A stretch of 42,500 bases of DNA from NCBI GenBank assembly GCA_903835685.1, contig CAILNX010000002.1, forward strand, positions 1 to 42,500. Direction: 5' to 3'. A model generated the notes under the pieces. The model did no database searches. It was not told the origin of the DNA and was given only the letters and a program-made list of their open reading frames with translations. The DNA comes from an uncultured delta proteobacterium. Its GTDB lineage: Bacteria > Desulfobacterota > Desulfovibrionia > Desulfovibrionales > Desulfovibrionaceae. How positions within the stretch are numbered: position 1 is the stretch's first letter; the number at the start of each line of letters is the position of its first letter. Below are positions 12,101-19,619 of the stretch, piece after piece. The translations under genes were made by a program, and so were the position numbers.

Positions 12101-14316
12101 GCGTCCAGGTTCACGTACACGCCCGAAGGCGCGTGGGCGTAGCTCACCCCGTCGTACCCGCCAACGGTGTGGCCGCCCCCGTCGATGTAGTCGTCCCCGC
12201 CGTTGCCCATGAACCAGTTGTTCCCGGAATTGCCAATCAGGGTGTCGGCGTACTTGGTGCCGTCCACGCCCGCGATGCCGCTGAAATGGTCCACGGCGTC
12301 CCCGCCGCTCATGGTCTGGGCCGTGAGGTCCACGGTCACGCCCGTGTGCTGGTCCTCGAAGGAGATGGTGTCGAACCCTCCGCCGCCCGTGATGGAGTCC
12401 GCTCCACCCCCGCCCTGGAACCAGTTGTTCCCGGAATTGCCGATGAAGGTGTCGCCGAAGTCCGAGCCGATGAGCTTGTTGATGCCGAAAAGCGCGTCGT
12501 GGCCGTCAGCCCCGGTGCTCGTGCCGTATACCAGGCCGACGGGCTGCCCGTACTGGGTCGCTCCGGCCTGGTCCAGGATGGGGTCCAGGTCCACGGTCAC
12601 CGAGCCGGTGGCGTGCATGTAGGAGGCGATGCCGCCGGCGTGGTCGTGGGCCGAATCGGCCGCGCCGTACAGGGTGTCGTCCCCGGGACCGCCTTCGAGG
12701 TAGTCGTGGCTGCTGCCCGCGATCAGGGTGTCGTTGCCCGAGCCGCCGCGCACGCCCATGAGGTTGATCAGGGTGTCGTGGCTGTCCCCGGCCACGGCCG
12801 TGCCCAGGGCCAGGTTGGCGTACACGCCCGTGGTCTGGTGCGCGTAGCTGGCGATGTCGCCCTGCATGGTCCGGGAGTCGTAGCTCCCGCCGATGAGGGT
12901 GTCCCCGCCGCCCATGCCCTCCAGCCAGTTGCGGCCGTGCCCGCCCGTCAGGGTGTCGCCGTCGGTGGTTCCGGTCAGGGTCTGGCCAAAGGTGGAGGCC
13001 ACCAGGTTCACGCCCAGGGTGGGAGTCAACGTGGGCGTTGGCTCTGGCGTCGGCGTGGGGGTGGGCGTGGGCGTCGGGTGAGGAGTGGGATCGGGATCGT
13101 GGTGAATAATGACAGGCCCGGTATCGCCATTGCCATTGCCATTGCCAGTGCCAATCCCGAAGCCATTGCCAGTCCCAGTGCCGGTCCCTGTACCTGTACC
13201 AGTGCCGGTTCCAGTGCCGGTTCCAGTGCCGGTTCCAGTGCCGGTTCCAGTGCCGGTCCCGCCCAAACCGCCCAGGCCGCCTGTGCCGCCCGTGCCGCCC
13301 AGACCGCCCGTGCCACCCAGACCGCCCGCGCCGCCGCCGAACAGGCCGCCCAGGGCTCCGCCGCCCAGGCCCCCGCCCGTGCCCAGGCCCCCGCCGGTCC
13401 CGCCCAGGCCGCCGCCGGTCCCCAGGCCCGTGCCCGTGCCCGTGCCGGTCCCAGTGCCGGTCCCAGTGCCCGTCCCGTCGCCGGTCCCAGTGCCCGTGCC
13501 CGTGCCAGTACCGGTGCCAGCGCCAGCCCCTGCCGCGCCCGCCCCAGCCCCTTCAGCCGCTCCCGCGCCGGCCCCGGTGCCGGTCCCGGTGCCGGTCCCG
13601 CCCTGCTGACCGCCTTGCTGGCCGCCTTGCTGGCCGCCTTGCTGGCCGCCCTGCTGCCCGGCGGGCTGTCCGCCGGCAGGCTTGTTGCCCCCAGCCGGAG
13701 GCGGGGGCGGGGCGGTAAAGGTGGGCACGCTCTGAATGGGGGTGGCGCTTTGGAAGTGCTGGACTTCCTGCACGCTGAAGGTACGGGGCGCGCCCATGGA
13801 CCCGTCCGGCTTGAAATCGACCATGCCCCGGGAGGAGGTCACCAACTGGACCTGGCCCAGGGAGTTCTGGATGACCAGGGCTTTGCCCGCGTGGATTTCC
13901 TCGGCCCCGTGCTTCTCCACCCCGCCCCTAATCTCGCTGACCACGGTGGTGCCCCGGATGCCGATGGTGGCCAGGGGGCTCTTGAGCTTGAAATGCTCGG
14001 GGTCCGAGTCCGCGATCTTGCCCGTGACCACGCGGAAGGTTCCCTCGGCCATGTTGAAGAGCAGGTCGCCTTTGGCCTGGGCCGGGTCATAGACGTAGCT
14101 GTCCAGCCGCAGGTTGGAGTCCTCGCCCTCGGACATGACCGTGTCGTCCAGAAATTTGATTTCCACGTTGGACGCGGCCTTGGTCAGGATGACCTCGCCC
14201 GCGTACACAGGACTGCCCACGGAAAGGGGATGCACGCCGTCGCCGTGGTCGGCGAAGACCTGCCCCTTCATGTTCATGACCGAGCCGATTTGAATCGCGT
14301 CTGCTGCTGGGGCCAT
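130..14316 (-). CDS. Giant RTX-type secreted mosaic surface protein (4,728 aa)
   Basis: Probably an exported calcium-binding adhesin or S-layer-like surface protein. The ATG at 14316 is preceded by GGAGG. Reading from the N-terminus: no classical signal peptide; a FecR-like domain at about 35-135 ending near IGIRGT; a low-complexity Gly/Thr/Ala linker and a Pro-Thr stretch (about 200-435); then long arrays of GGxGxDxLxGG calcium-binding nonapeptides. Two modules alternate in the arrays: one with SYAxAxSGVxVDL (I count about 14) and one with LxHVTxVExI followed by a hydrophobic VDA strand. Inserted are a nidogen-like domain (about 1080-1290), seven FG-GAP/VCBS repeats of the DLNGDGxPDV type (about 2100-2430) and delta-60 repeats with xLDxSFGxxGxV (about 2610-3010). 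The C-terminus (FLF...ITDFTD...DLLLFD) resembles type I secretion signals. No type I transporter lies in this window. The adhesin role is inferred. Confidence 0.93.
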   Translation of the reverse strand: MAPAADAIQIGSVMNMKGQVFADHGDGVHPLSVGSPVYAGEVILTKAASNVEIKFLDDTVMSEGEDSNLRLDSYVYDPAQAKGDLLFNMAEGTFRVVTGKIADSDPEHFKLKSPLATIGIRGTTVVSEIRGGVEKHGAEEIHAGKALVIQNSLGQVQLVTSSRGMVDFKPDGSMGAPRTFSVQEVQHFQSATPIQSVPTFTAPPPPPAGGNKPAGGQPAGQQGGQQGGQQGGQQGGQQGGTGTGTGTGAGAGAAEGAGAGAAGAGAGTGTGTGTGTGTGDGTGTGTGTGTGTGTGTGLGTGGGLGGTGGGLGTGGGLGGGALGGLFGGGAGGLGGTGGLGGTGGTGGLGGLGGTGTGTGTGTGTGTGTGTGTGTGTGTGTGTGNGFGIGTGNGNGNGDTGPVIIHHDPDPTPHPTPTPTPTPTPEPTPTLTPTLGVNLVASTFGQTLTGTTDGDTLTGGHGRNWLEGMGGGDTLIGGSYDSRTMQGDIASYAHQTTGVYANLALGTAVAGDSHDTLINLMGVRGGSGNDTLIAGSSHDYLEGGPGDDTLYGAADSAHDHAGGIASYMHATGSVTVDLDPILDQAGATQYGQPVGLVYGTSTGADGHDALFGINKLIGSDFGDTFIGNSGNNWFQGGGGADSITGGGGFDTISFEDQHTGVTVDLTAQTMSGGDAVDHFSGIAGVDGTKYADTLIGNSGNNWFMGNGGDDYIDGGGHTVGGYDGVSYAHAPSGVYVNLDAGTLGGSVGTHGQFAHYGTATGGDGHDYLFGINNVEGSQFADTLIGSNQEAAWFQGDAGDDTIIGGQGFGQGLNTASYQDATAGVTVVLDAGTLGEGNLYGLPQGTHFGTSTGGDGHDILVHIGAVQGSDFGDTLIGDSGNNWFEGGLGDDSIDGGGGINTVSYQNASSGVTVDLPGGTSSGGDGHDTLAHIQNIEGSSHNDTLVGTQGTQYIHANGGNDLIGMEQYMSSSVTIDGGPGYSTLAFTQSQIGDHSGDLAHVTNVASIVLGDASTILTPPSGLAPAGSTLIVDGSNLSGAHTLTWNGGNVAADQIIYGGDGNALGASSTTDGSLVNGLGGSAGFGTALASTDDGSSNYIDLTSVFANGITFYGHTYAGIYINNNGNITFGQSLSTYTPPSSLGSVGVPIIAPFWADVDTRGGDGTPTPGGQSTGSDNVYYHLDTTNHILTVTWDDVGYFNEHHDKLNAFQLQIVDRGNHNFDIIFRYEDINWTTGDASDGHNGLGGTVARALIAAGDHTNYQQLAVSGNEAGMLNLETALGNTGIPGVWGFSMNSGVLTGLTDGSILSGDGNGDTLIGGAGNDTLFGGIGHDVMDGGAGRNTFMYSDLTEFGDTITGFKHGTDKVKILTTVADGQFSDLTHYTTHGDGTSDGANCLYFDSANSKLMFEDGSGNNLVVATLTGQHVFDGNDIRWGGELLIGTSNEADTLIGGRGDDTIAGLGGADSIDGGGGDNILLFAAGENLTHAQLDGGTGGINTAQVWASVDFTPADSFQHIQILEFKDAGVVDMTSSQFDGLSDIHFAASRQNGLVIHGDDLVNTINLTDFTFTNWTSDDLVTVDCHTCENDQTITAANHSMSVIGGSGNDQINLGTVSTQVHIVDGGPGNDLLTYTDTDNPSYTGELDHVTHVEHILIDSTGYNAYVAPQHDLSPSSGGLIVDAQYLVGGLHFDGSHQTANLLIMGGEGDVGGGNSILGGSGNDILLGGRGADFLQGNAGDNTIIGGEGVETNVDIVSYADASSGVTVDLNQSVITAGGTGFHDLSLYSAFHVPGSGMNMVESGSHLGTAVGADGHDILVNIEGITGSAHDDTLMGNSQDNWISGGAGNDMLGGEGGHDTLLGGAGDDFFLMHQYMTSDVTIDGGADTDTILLTANGDTQTDSFQLAHVTNVEIIQVEGSQGYLSAPGSMVAAGASLLVDASSIGGPFVWYGASLGSTTSVDVLGSSGDDTMIAGQGTDHFSGNNGNDTFIFSSNLTLADSVDGGAGHDTLTFTSDGHSTYDLTNVTHVEDIVISGTNAYVTPAHDLCPSSGAVTIDGSNLSGGLHFDGSHQTADLIILGGAGHNDLLGGSGNDVLMGSVGSGTGFGAQQVLNSTSHNGVAGLFVADVNEDGRMDVLSSSVYDSTVSWYEQNADGSFTEHAVASPPCEPYAVYGADVDGDGHTDLISAGWLYGEVVWYKNDGLGNFTPYSVGTMGLATTSVIAADLDGDGHPDVIAGDDTHITWYKHNADNSFSANVISTSVSGVHALWTADLNADGFIDVLSASTTDNKIAWYQNDGSGHFTEHVITQTASIASGVFAADLNGDGHPDIVAASAGDNKIVWYANDSQGHGNFGAQQVIASLAYPMSVYCADLNGDGRMDVLSVSYYDQKIVWYENLGNGTFGPEQLLATADAPPAFAIAADLNGDGRPDVLSATYTGGQILWNETLSSGDDSLDGGSGINTVSYANATSGVHVDLSLGTATGGGGSDTLAHFQNIVGSNYDDTLIGNNLGDVIDGHGGNDTIYGGTGNDTILNGDPADGGNVHIDAGAGDDLILRGSEDGVWRAHGGTGADTLKLTGNANDVTLEIHGHGADGYSGNAVMDSMSGGGVVGHDTNFGDNGVVLDDLGGAYSVQGQAVAVLDNGSIFVGGNIQATAQSPNLFAVIEYGADGGQENVATVDFSGLSHETTNPDSGSVQALGVTGSGLVLAAGQAQVMGNLDFALARFDGSGNLDTGFGHEGKVLVDFNGGNDLAYAMTQDSSGHIFLAGYSAQATSASAALAKFCSNGQLDQSFGDGGKVTLAVSGHAMTAFSSVTVDHEDRVVAVGQADGQWLVVRFNTNGSLDSSFGGTGAVVLGNYSGGLFSVVVDGQDRIVMGGAVSDGNGHMDWTVARLDSSGALDASFGNGGVETGFNFYGSGRMTATALSIDPLTGQILVGVEHSSEYGNNSLLYTLGENGLENPAVGGEGGIFNYDDYQNINSDSLSGLTIGKDGTVYVAGSTENGILLTKLVGVGSSIGFDGMDSFHGQSTGDQSFLFGTLMSDSVTLDGGGGHSYLSFQDMTPGTDSASQHDLDHVSRMDGVFLLGTDATILAKDTLAVDPDLGDGYHGSLSVNASGLTGTLLWDARAESDCDMFFTLGSGVSNGVVHGGQLDNTFDVKATGDGHLTLWGGLGANTFTVESGSQGGMVLHGGDGQNSFDIQSADLSHLSLYGGTGDDYVTVQAAGLHSGDVLDGGGGNNTLHLSYDENSDTTLDLTSGITATHFQHVEFMGTAQTPRFTLITGDGLDGGLGGTIVLDGSSLGNGHLTLDASGETNAHLIITGTGNSDGGDGDIIHGGQAGDTITGGAGNNFIVGGMGNDTIYAAGMDNSIHAGAGNDVIDLDTNAPSGVQIVNGGDGNDTVLGSGGAYTAATFIGSAGNDVYHGGGANTTLDYHLSGATGVTVDMPGGGGGIVLKTGISGTDSFTGVQGFVGTAGDDLFHSQFDNYTFDGGAGIDTLDYANVGQGGTLTITSGLVNDAWTSTDQHFSNIEIIRATDYADSITGSADNLFIMGGLGNDTVNMSGNGDWIDYSYRNSSSGLILSLDSAATIAGGYSVAMVSGGPSDMDWIKGFSNVRGTEGNDSITGSAGDNTIEGGAGNDTLSGGTGGTDTVSYAHAASGVSVDLTLHTATGGAGNDSITNFSNIIGSAHDDILIGDTNANTIHGGGGYDIITGGGGHDTIIAGDNDSGATTYITGGTESIYVETGHGAYSITTGSGGDYIVTTGDGTMHIDAGAGDDIVHMGTHLTSADILDGGGDSGDKLYFTHVGGDTDILDNVTGFAHVYISAGSGHTANIDIHNAAFATTGATVAVDASSMGTDTHLVWNSIDSGPGHVNLIGGLGDDTIVGGHGGDVYKGGGHVDGDWLDYSHALDGINLVLNGTGSATVSYGALHDEIWNFQHVRGSDAGPNLILGDASGNTIEGGAGNDVLDGGLGVNTVSYAHAPSLSGGIGVSVSLHAGQLSGDLGDGLHFQNDSYGTATGGSGDDYLFNFQKIIGSDYNDILIGNGGGNATTIYGGAGADEIHGANSGDLLYGGDGDDTVDITWGAASADGGAGHNTLAFFACTDNTNGQLLFDSHYTGFETLALSGDYSLTDGITLTTTDDFVANGATMVVDASGLSATNGNSDPFTFIFDGSAEHDGHFIIIGGPGNDTIIGGYGPDTIHAGAGDDVVYLGTHLSHDSVIDGGLGHDILHFEYTGTDQHILDHVTGFETLDITAASGHSVDLVAPGALVAAGSTLFVDAHLLDSDSPLHFDASAWTDGHYSILGGDGDDTVNMGSHLSSLDHLNGGLDSNTLIYHHTDAMNYDINDPNDYSHFLENVTGFQNLIITADSGHTVHVETAGLAPYHGVLHVDASALDASTPLDWNGWLEMDGSLDIHGGHGDDTLVGGEGGINTLHGGDGNDHLTAMHSGDWLYGDNGNDVIDSNRDGMHISCGDGNDTVHMSDNMASPSTLLGGAGYDILDYSGSVFHSPDLTHVSGFEKIVIHDTSDDVNVTAPAGLVDAGSTLVVDATDLGSHGLHFNGSASAGSFYIICGAGDDILIGGGGVNTVSYANASASVHVDLSVSAPQVTGGSGTDTLINFSNILGSSHGDILIGNSSANTIIGGTGNDVICGHQGADVMTGGGGNDIFLFTSQAECHAGKLITDFTDHTGAAGEKDLLLFDKTAFGFASAGVLAAGSFFNPTDYNLSSGTTPCFIYET
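13201..13260. repeat. 12-bp tandem repeat in the Gly/Thr linker
   Basis: Five head-to-tail copies of AGTGCCGGTTCC are present; the last has one substitution. On the coding (minus) strand they encode Gly-Thr-Gly-Thr. The unit is a multiple of three, so copy-number change by slippage would alter linker length without breaking the frame. Confidence 0.9.
13606..13653. repeat. 12-bp tandem repeat encoding Gln-Gln-Gly-Gly
   Basis: Four tandem copies of a unit close to CTGGCCGCCTTG are seen; the first and last each differ by one base. They encode the QQGG repeats between the FecR-like domain and the Gly/Thr linker of the giant protein. They are in frame and are another candidate for length polymorphism. 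Confidence 0.88.
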
Positions 14317-14406
14317 AAGGACCTCCGTTGATTAATATCTCTATTACTAAAGCAAAGGTCATGCCGCAAGGAAGAATATACTTTTTATCATTTAAAATTT
14401 CAGCGC

Positions 14407-14432
14407 ATTATACACCAGTGACACTTGTCACA
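14407..14432 (-). promoter_or_regulatory. Candidate promoter of the giant gene with a CRP/FNR-type site
   Basis: On the minus strand TGTGA-N6-TCACT (14432-14417) matches the CRP/FNR-family half-sites TGTGA/TCACA at 9 of 10 positions. Four bases downstream is a perfect TATAAT (14412-14407). No good -35 box is seen. If TATAAT is the -10, the regulator would cover the -35 region and could repress, or replace the -35 contact. A weaker TTAAAT further downstream would put the site near -41.5, the classical activator position. The regulator is unknown; HcpR and other CRP/FNR paralogues of sulfate reducers are candidates by motif only. Confidence 0.5.
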
Positions 14433-14466
14433 GCCCTGTTTTCCACCCCCCTCCGGCGCATCCTTG

Positions 14467-14494
14467 GTTTCCCCTTCCGGTTTCCAGGGGAAAC
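14467..14494. repeat. 8-bp perfect inverted repeat in the 14317-15026 gap
   Basis: GTTTCCCC and GGGGAAAC are separated by 12 bases and have no T-run. They lie upstream of the candidate promoter of the giant gene. This could be a protein-binding site or chance. Apart from this repeat, the CRP-like site and the doubtful small frame at 14533, I see nothing in the 700-base gap, and no clear promoter for the accC operon. Confidence 0.35.
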
Positions 14495-14532
14495 GCCATT
14501 GCCCGGCCCTGACCCCCGAAATCAGAGGGGCC

Positions 14533-14733
14533 ATGGACGACCTGGTCAAGAGCCTGGGCTCGGGCCAGTTGGAAGCCTTCACGGAGCCGCTCAATTCGGC
14601 CAAAGAGCGGCGCGCAGGATATGGCCCCACACAGGGACCGGCCCCCCTGCGGACCATGTTCGGTGGCCTTCCGGAAGGGCCGGGATTATCCACAGGTGGC
14701 ATCCTGTCGCTGAAGCAACAAGAAAAGAAATAA
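14533..14733 (+). CDS. Possible small protein (66 aa), unrecognised
   Basis: ATG follows an AGAGGGG ribosome-site-like string. The first 25 or so codons have the GC-rich third positions typical of this genome (MDDLVKSLGSGQLEAF...), while later codons are less biased. No domain is recognised and the tail is KQQEKK. It could be a real small gene, a remnant of a larger gene, or chance. It sits alone between the giant gene's promoter and the accC operon and is listed mainly because it occupies an otherwise empty 700-base gap. Confidence 0.25.
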   Translation: MDDLVKSLGSGQLEAFTEPLNSAKERRAGYGPTQGPAPLRTMFGGLPEGPGLSTGGILSLKQQEKK

Positions 14734-15026
14734 AATAAAATAATCTGACCTGATATCCACACCAATGCCAGAGATTTCAACAACCAGAGGAAAAGATTTC
14801 CACAGCATTTTCGCAAATCCCGGCCCGGACACCGAGCCCTGAACCAGGAGCGGCTTCAGGGGTACGCGCCAGAAGGAACCGAGCGCGAGGCAGGGACCCC
14901 GGCAGAGTTGAACGCGCCATTCAACCCCCGGGACGCGTTCTCGGGAAAACCCGAAAAACTTGCCTCCCTCCTCCAAACAGGGTATTTCTACCGCCCGCGT
15001 CGCACCTTGAGGAGAAGAAAACCATC

Positions 15027-16451
15027 GTGAAATCCAGGCATAAAGTACTCATCGCCAATCGCGGCGAGATCGCCATGCGCATCATGCGGGCCTGCGTTGA
15101 ACTCAGCGTCGGGTTCGTGGCCGTGTACACCCAAGAGGACGAGCAGTCCGGGCATCTGGACCTGGCCCGGGATCTGGGCGGGGACCTGGTGCGCATCCAG
15201 TCCTACACCGACCCCAGCGAACTGTTCTCGGCCGCTGACTTCACCCAGGCCACGGCCGTGCATCCGGGCTACGGGTTCTTTGCCGAGAGCCACCGCTTCG
15301 CCCGCCGGGTCACGGAGCGCGAGCGGCCCATGCTCTTCATCGGGCCAAGTTGGCGGATCATCCGGGACCTGGGCGACAAGATCAACACCAAGCGCATCGC
15401 CCGCAAGCTCTCTGTGCCCACCATCCCCGGGTCCGACCGGGCCATCTACGACGAGCTTCAGGCCCAGGAGATCGCGGCCAGCCTGTTCGCCTTTCAGGAG
15501 AAGCAGGAGATCAAGAAGCCGCTGGTCCTGGTCAAGGCCGCTGCCGGGGGCGGGGGCATGGGCATCGAGGAAGTGCACGACATCGACCGCTTCCGCCAAG
15601 TCTACCGCCGCATCCGCAACTACGCCAAGCGCCAGTTCAACGACGAGGGCGTGCTCATCGAGCAGCGCATCTACGATTTCAACCACCTGGAAGTGCAGGT
15701 GGTGTCCGACAAGGCCGGGAAGAACCACGTGCATTTCGGCACCCGCAACTGCTCGGTGCAGAGCCCGGGCCGCCAGAAGCGCCTGGAGGTGGCCCCGGGC
15801 TTCGCCCCGGCCACGGTGGAGTATGAATTCGACGCCAAACGGGTCCTGCGCGAGATCACCCGCCACTCCCTGAACATGGCCCGGGACATCGGGTACGACA
15901 ACGTGGGCACCTGGGAATGGATCGTCACCCCCAAGGGCGACCCCTTTCTCATGGAGGTGAACACGCGCATCCAGGTGGAGAACGGGGTCTCGGCGCTCAT
16001 CTCCCGCATCAAGGGCCAGGAAGGTGTGAACCTCATCCGGGAGCAGATCCGCCTGGGCCTGGGCGAGGACATGGGCTACGCCCAGGAGGACATCTCCTTC
16101 GAGGGCGTGGCCATCGAATACCGCATCGTGGCCGAGGACACCGAAAACCGCTTCGCGCCCTGGGTGGGACTCATCGAAAAGATCGAGTGGAAACAGGAGC
16201 CCTGGCTCCAGATGTTCACCCAGATTCCCCTTTCCCGGGCCTATCAGATTCCCACGGAATACGACCCCAACCTGGCCCTGGCCATCGTCTGGGGCAAGGA
16301 TCTGGCCGAGGCCAAGGAGCGCGGCTACGCCTTTCTGGACGCCTTCGTGCTCAAGGGCCGGGACCGCCAGGGCTCGGAACTCAAATCCAACCTCGCCTTC
16401 CTGCGCGAAAAAACCAAGAACATCCTGGAGTTCAAGCGAGCCCAGTCATGA
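15027..16451 (+). CDS. accC: Acetyl-CoA carboxylase biotin carboxylase subunit (divergent)
   Basis: Predicted ATP-dependent carboxylation of biotin on the carrier protein, the first half of malonyl-CoA synthesis, in the cytoplasm. The GTG start at 15027 follows GAGGAG; the protein has 474 residues against about 450 for the E. coli enzyme. Visible signatures are KVLIANRGEIAMRI at the N-terminus, the glycine-rich ATP loop KAAAGGGGMGI (about 172-182), the HLEVQV strand, and FLMEVNTRIQVEN near 310-322. The family usually reads NTRxQVEHPVTE there; here the His-Pro pair is Asn-Gly. The RNCSVQ region carries a short insertion (SPGRQKRLEVAPG) relative to the usual form. The stop codon overlaps the next start (ATGA), indicating translational coupling with the carboxyltransferase gene. 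No biotin carrier gene is in the window. Assignment to acetyl-CoA carboxylase rests on this neighbour. Confidence 0.88.
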   Translation: MKSRHKVLIANRGEIAMRIMRACVELSVGFVAVYTQEDEQSGHLDLARDLGGDLVRIQSYTDPSELFSAADFTQATAVHPGYGFFAESHRFARRVTERERPMLFIGPSWRIIRDLGDKINTKRIARKLSVPTIPGSDRAIYDELQAQEIAASLFAFQEKQEIKKPLVLVKAAAGGGGMGIEEVHDIDRFRQVYRRIRNYAKRQFNDEGVLIEQRIYDFNHLEVQVVSDKAGKNHVHFGTRNCSVQSPGRQKRLEVAPGFAPATVEYEFDAKRVLREITRHSLNMARDIGYDNVGTWEWIVTPKGDPFLMEVNTRIQVENGVSALISRIKGQEGVNLIREQIRLGLGEDMGYAQEDISFEGVAIEYRIVAEDTENRFAPWVGLIEKIEWKQEPWLQMFTQIPLSRAYQIPTEYDPNLALAIVWGKDLAEAKERGYAFLDAFVLKGRDRQGSELKSNLAFLREKTKNILEFKRAQS

Positions 16452-18709
16452 CCGAAGCCGAAAGAAAGATGGCCGATTTGACCGACCGCATCGCCTATGC
16501 CCGGGACATCCTGGGCAGCCGCACGGCCCCGGCCCTGGAGACCTTTGCCACCGAACTGGAGGCCTTCAAGGCCAAGCACCCCCAGCCCGACGAGAACGGG
16601 TCCTGGAAGGGCCTGGATTTCCTGGAGCGCAAGCTCACGGCCGTGGAGGAGGACCTGGACAAGTCCCTGACGGCCATGGACCGCGCCCGCATCGTGCGCC
16701 ATTCCGCGCGCATCTGCCTGAAGGACATCCTGGAGAACGTGTACGACAACTACACCGAGATCGGGGGCATGGACGAATTCTCCATCGACCCCGGCATGCT
16801 CATCGCCCGGGCCTACATCACCCGCAAGGTGGGCAAGAAGGTGCTGAACCAGCCGGTCATGGTCGTGGGCCAGGAAAAGGGCCACGGCCAGGAATTCCGC
16901 AACGGCGGGTCCATCAAGCCCTGGGGCAATGCCAAGGCCCTGAAATACATGAAGGTCGCAGCCAGGGAGAACATCCCGGTGCATACCTACGTGTTCACCC
17001 CCGGGTCCTATCCCATTGAGGACACCCCGGGCGCGGCCCAGCAGATCGCCGAGAACATCTACGAGATGGCCGGGCTCACCGTGCCCGTGGTGGCCGTGTT
17101 CTCCGAGGGCGGGTCCGGCGGGGCCGAGGCCATCGCCCTGGCCGACAAGCGCCTCATGCTCTCCCACGGCTATTATTCGGTCATCTCCCCCGAGGGCGCG
17201 GCAGCCATCGAAGGCCGTTTGAAACCCGGCCAGCGGGCCACGCCCGAACTCATCGAGGCCTGCGCCCACAACCTGAAGATCACGGCCCAGGACAACCTGA
17301 ACTTCGGCTACATCGACGCCATCGTGCAGGAGCCCCCCCTGGGCGCGCGGGTGGAGCACTACGACTTCTTCAAGCGCCTGCGGGCCGAGGTCATCCAGGC
17401 CACGGACGAGGCCGCGCTTTCGGTGCGCTCCATGCGCTTCTTCCGGGAAATGGCCATGCGCCGCCGCAAGAAAAAGGGCGACTACGATCCCGAAAACATC
17501 GTGGTGCGCTGGACGCTCAACCAGGAGGCCCGGGAGCGCCTGGTGGAGCGCCGCCACCGCAAGTACCGGGCCATGGCCCAGCACGCCTTTGTGAACAAGG
17601 TCGGGCTGGCCGAGAGATTCGGGGACATGGCCCAGGAAATCTCCATCCTGCTGGGCTCCCTGCTCAGAAACGACCTGTACAAGTACTACGAGAAGAAGCT
17701 CAGCCGGGTGGCCGAAGAGGCGGCGGACGAAATCCACGTCATCACCGGCCGGGTGGGCCAGATCAAGGACAAGATGTGGAAGCGCATCGGCCTGGGCAAG
17801 GCCGAGGAGGCCCAGAAGGAGCGCGAGCTCATGGGCCTGTCCGTGCCCAGGCAGGAGGCCAAGCCCAGGCGCAAATGGGTGTACCAGAGCCCGCGCGGCC
17901 GCGAGGACCGGGACATCTCCTGCCCCTATGCCCACGAGAACGGCTGCCTGGACATCTGGGCCCGGGACCTCTACGGGGAGTTCGCCGGGGTCTGCCCCAA
18001 TTGCGGGCACCATTTCCCCATGGAATACAAGTGGTTCATGTCCAATGTCTTTGACCCGGACTCCATCGAGAAATTCAACACCACCATCGAGGCCGGAAAT
18101 CCCACCGGCTTTCCGGGCTTTGACGAGAAGCTGGCCGAGGCCAAGCAGAAGCTCGGGCACAAGTCCGGGTGCATCACCTTCGAGGCCACGCTCTCGGGCA
18201 TCCGCCTGGTCTGCGCCCTGCTCATGGCCCCGTTTCGGGGCGGGTCCGTGGGCGCGGCCGAGGGCGAGAAGTTCATCCGGGCCTCGGAGCGGGCCGCGCG
18301 CAAGCACCTGCCCTTCCTGGCCTATGTCCACGGCACGGCCGGAATCCGCATCCAGGAAGGGACCAACGGGCTCATCCAGATGCCCCGCTGCACCATGGCC
18401 GTGCGCCGGTACATCGACGCCGGAGGCCTGTACGTGGTGGTCTACGACACCAATTCCTACGCCGGGCCGGTGGCCAGCTTCCTGGGCTGCTCGCCCTACC
18501 AGTACGCCGTGCGGTCCTCGCGCATCGGGTTCGCCGGACCCGGGGTCATTGCCGAGACCACGGGCATCGAGGTGCCGCCGGACTACCACAGCGCCTACAA
18601 CGCCCTGGCCCGGGGCCACATCCAGGACATCTGGGACCGCCGGGAGATCCGCCGCAACATGCGCCAGGCGCTTTTGACCATGGGCGGGCGGAATCTGTAT
18701 TATCGGTAG
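16448..18709 (+). CDS. Fused acetyl-CoA carboxylase carboxyltransferase, alpha-beta order (753 aa)
   Basis: Transfers the carboxyl group from carboxybiotin to acetyl-CoA. The N-terminal half (about 1-320) is AccA-like: an N-terminal helical region, then GxxxGQEFRNGGS, TPGSYPIEDTPGAAQ, EGGSGGAEAIAL and YSVISPEGAAAI. A charged helical bridge (about 330-480) follows. The AccD-like half begins with a zinc-ribbon-like segment at about 491 (CPYAHENGC and CPNCGHH) and continues with GGSVGAAEGEKF, GTAGIRIQEG and IGFAGPGVI. The first metal knuckle is C-x7-C rather than the usual C-x2-C. The start at 16448 overlaps the accC stop, and a terminator follows the gene. Fusion of both subunits in alpha-then-beta order is unlike the separate E. 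coli genes; I recall similar fusions in Desulfovibrio but could not check. A carboxyltransferase for another acyl-CoA is possible but less likely. Confidence 0.9.
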   Translation: MTEAERKMADLTDRIAYARDILGSRTAPALETFATELEAFKAKHPQPDENGSWKGLDFLERKLTAVEEDLDKSLTAMDRARIVRHSARICLKDILENVYDNYTEIGGMDEFSIDPGMLIARAYITRKVGKKVLNQPVMVVGQEKGHGQEFRNGGSIKPWGNAKALKYMKVAARENIPVHTYVFTPGSYPIEDTPGAAQQIAENIYEMAGLTVPVVAVFSEGGSGGAEAIALADKRLMLSHGYYSVISPEGAAAIEGRLKPGQRATPELIEACAHNLKITAQDNLNFGYIDAIVQEPPLGARVEHYDFFKRLRAEVIQATDEAALSVRSMRFFREMAMRRRKKKGDYDPENIVVRWTLNQEARERLVERRHRKYRAMAQHAFVNKVGLAERFGDMAQEISILLGSLLRNDLYKYYEKKLSRVAEEAADEIHVITGRVGQIKDKMWKRIGLGKAEEAQKERELMGLSVPRQEAKPRRKWVYQSPRGREDRDISCPYAHENGCLDIWARDLYGEFAGVCPNCGHHFPMEYKWFMSNVFDPDSIEKFNTTIEAGNPTGFPGFDEKLAEAKQKLGHKSGCITFEATLSGIRLVCALLMAPFRGGSVGAAEGEKFIRASERAARKHLPFLAYVHGTAGIRIQEGTNGLIQMPRCTMAVRRYIDAGGLYVVVYDTNSYAGPVASFLGCSPYQYAVRSSRIGFAGPGVIAETTGIEVPPDYHSAYNALARGHIQDIWDRREIRRNMRQALLTMGGRNLYYR

Positions 18710-18732
18710 GGAATCACAGGACATATTCAAGG

Positions 18733-18770
18733 GCCGGGCCGCTCCGAAAAGGGGTGGCCCGGCTTTTTTT
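18733..18770 (+). terminator. Rho-independent terminator after the accC operon
   Basis: An 8-bp perfect stem, GCCGGGCC / GGCCCGGC, encloses a 15-base loop and is followed immediately by seven T residues. It lies 24 bases after the stop of the fused carboxyltransferase. Confidence 0.9.
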
Positions 18771-18834
18771 ATTTTCAGGACCCGCTCGGGCCGAGGCTGT
18801 GCCCTGAACATGGTCATACCTCTCGCTGGCCAGC

Positions 18835-18863
18835 TTGACAAAATATGGTATCATTGCCATATT
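18835..18863 (+). promoter_or_regulatory. Promoter and overlapping operator of the toxin-antitoxin operon
   Basis: A perfect -35 TTGACA (18835-18840) is spaced 17 bases from CATATT (18858-18863). A palindrome, AATATGG (18842-18848) and CCATATT (18857-18863), fills the spacer and covers the -10; its arms extend to nine bases with one mismatch. This arrangement suits autorepression by the antitoxin. The expected transcription start would fall at about the ATG at 18870. Confidence 0.7.
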
Positions 18864-18869
18864 CAGGAC

Positions 18870-19235
18870 ATGACTTCGGCGGCTACCGACAAGAAACAAT
18901 TGTTTTTCATGGGGGACAGCCGGAACCGCCTGCGGGAATTCCCCGAGGCGGTTCGCAGGGATTTCGGATTCGCCTTGGACCTGGTCCAGGCAGGTCTCAC
19001 TCCGCACAATTCCCGCCCAAAATCCGGCTACGGGCCTGGCGTTCTGGAACTGGCCGAGGACTGCGCCGGGGATACTTACAGGGCCGCGTACATCGCCAAA
19101 CTCAAAAGCGGAATTTACGTCCTCCATGCCTATCAGAAAAAATCCAAATCCGGCAGAAAAATCCCGCCGCAAGATATACATATTCTAAAACAACGCCTGA
19201 AGGACGCCCTTGAAGAAGACCAAAGGAGAACGTGA
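18870..19235 (+). CDS. higB: HigB-type (Gp49-like, RelE-fold) toxin
   Basis: Predicted ribosome-dependent mRNA interferase of the RelE/HigB superfamily (121 aa). Family-typical features in order: KKQLFFMGDSRNRLREFP, a helix with RRDFGFALDLVQAG, the core LELAEDCAGDTYRAAYIAKLKSGIYVLHAYQKKSKSGRK, and a C-terminal helix with LKQRLKDAL. The strand YRAAYIAKL and the basic QKKSKSGRK patch are where such toxins bind and cut RNA. The ATG at 18870 keeps the first beta strand but lies almost at the predicted transcription start with only AGGA directly before it, so the message may be leaderless; an ATG at 18909 would remove the first strand. Toxin-before-antitoxin order with a 1-base overlap is the HigBA arrangement. 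Confidence 0.85.
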   Translation: MTSAATDKKQLFFMGDSRNRLREFPEAVRRDFGFALDLVQAGLTPHNSRPKSGYGPGVLELAEDCAGDTYRAAYIAKLKSGIYVLHAYQKKSKSGRKIPPQDIHILKQRLKDALEEDQRRT

Positions 19236-19570
19236 TGAAAACTGAAACCGTTCCAACTTTCGTTAAAAGTTCAGGCAATATTTTCGCCGACCTTAGGCTC
19301 GAAGACGCTGATGAACTCCAGGCCAAATCCGAACTCATCATTTCCATCCACAAGGTCATGAAACAACGCCGCCTCACGCAAAAAGCAGTGGCCGACCTCT
19401 GCGGCATCGACCAGCCGACCATCTCAAAATTGTTGCGGGGCAAATTTGAGAGCATCACCATCGACAGGCTGACCCAGCTCATCACCCGCCTTGGTTCAGA
19501 CGTAGAAATCAAGGTGAAAACAAAACAGCGCTATAGTGGGAAACCCGGGCACTTGCGCGTGTCGGCTTGA
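19235..19570 (+). CDS. higA: HigA-type XRE-family antitoxin
   Basis: A 111-residue DNA-binding antitoxin that should neutralise the upstream toxin and repress the shared promoter. An AAGGAG site lies 7 bases before the ATG at 19235; a GTG one codon earlier is also possible. The N-terminal 30 residues are acidic and probably wrap the toxin. A helix-turn-helix of the XRE/Cro type spans about 35-88 (RRLTQKAVADLCGIDQPTISKLLRGK), with TQKAVADL and QPTISKLL as the two helices. The start overlaps the toxin stop by one base, so the two are translationally coupled. The palindrome over the operon promoter is the likely operator. Confidence 0.87.
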   Translation: MKTETVPTFVKSSGNIFADLRLEDADELQAKSELIISIHKVMKQRRLTQKAVADLCGIDQPTISKLLRGKFESITIDRLTQLITRLGSDVEIKVKTKQRYSGKPGHLRVSA

Positions 19571-19619
19571 ACGGGGAAACCGTGTTATTCATGCCTGGCA
19601 TGATCCCCAAGGCCCGGCC

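Noticed and set aside
13021-13660. Regular short repeats considered as a CRISPR array
   Set aside because: Units are 12 bp or less, contiguous, without spacers, and in frame with the coding sequence.
13800-14316. LapG-type di-alanine cleavage site and retention module in the giant protein's N-terminus
   Set aside because: The N-terminus is a FecR-like domain and I found no convincing TAAG-type site.
7993-14331. A 2,112-codon open frame on the plus strand
   Set aside because: It is antisense to the giant gene, made of low-complexity Val/Gly/Ala/Arg sequence with no domain. High GC at third positions removes stop codons on the opposite strand.
16325-18841. An 838-codon minus-strand frame over the carboxyltransferase gene
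   Set aside because: The plus strand encodes clear AccA and AccD motifs; the antisense product has no recognisable fold.
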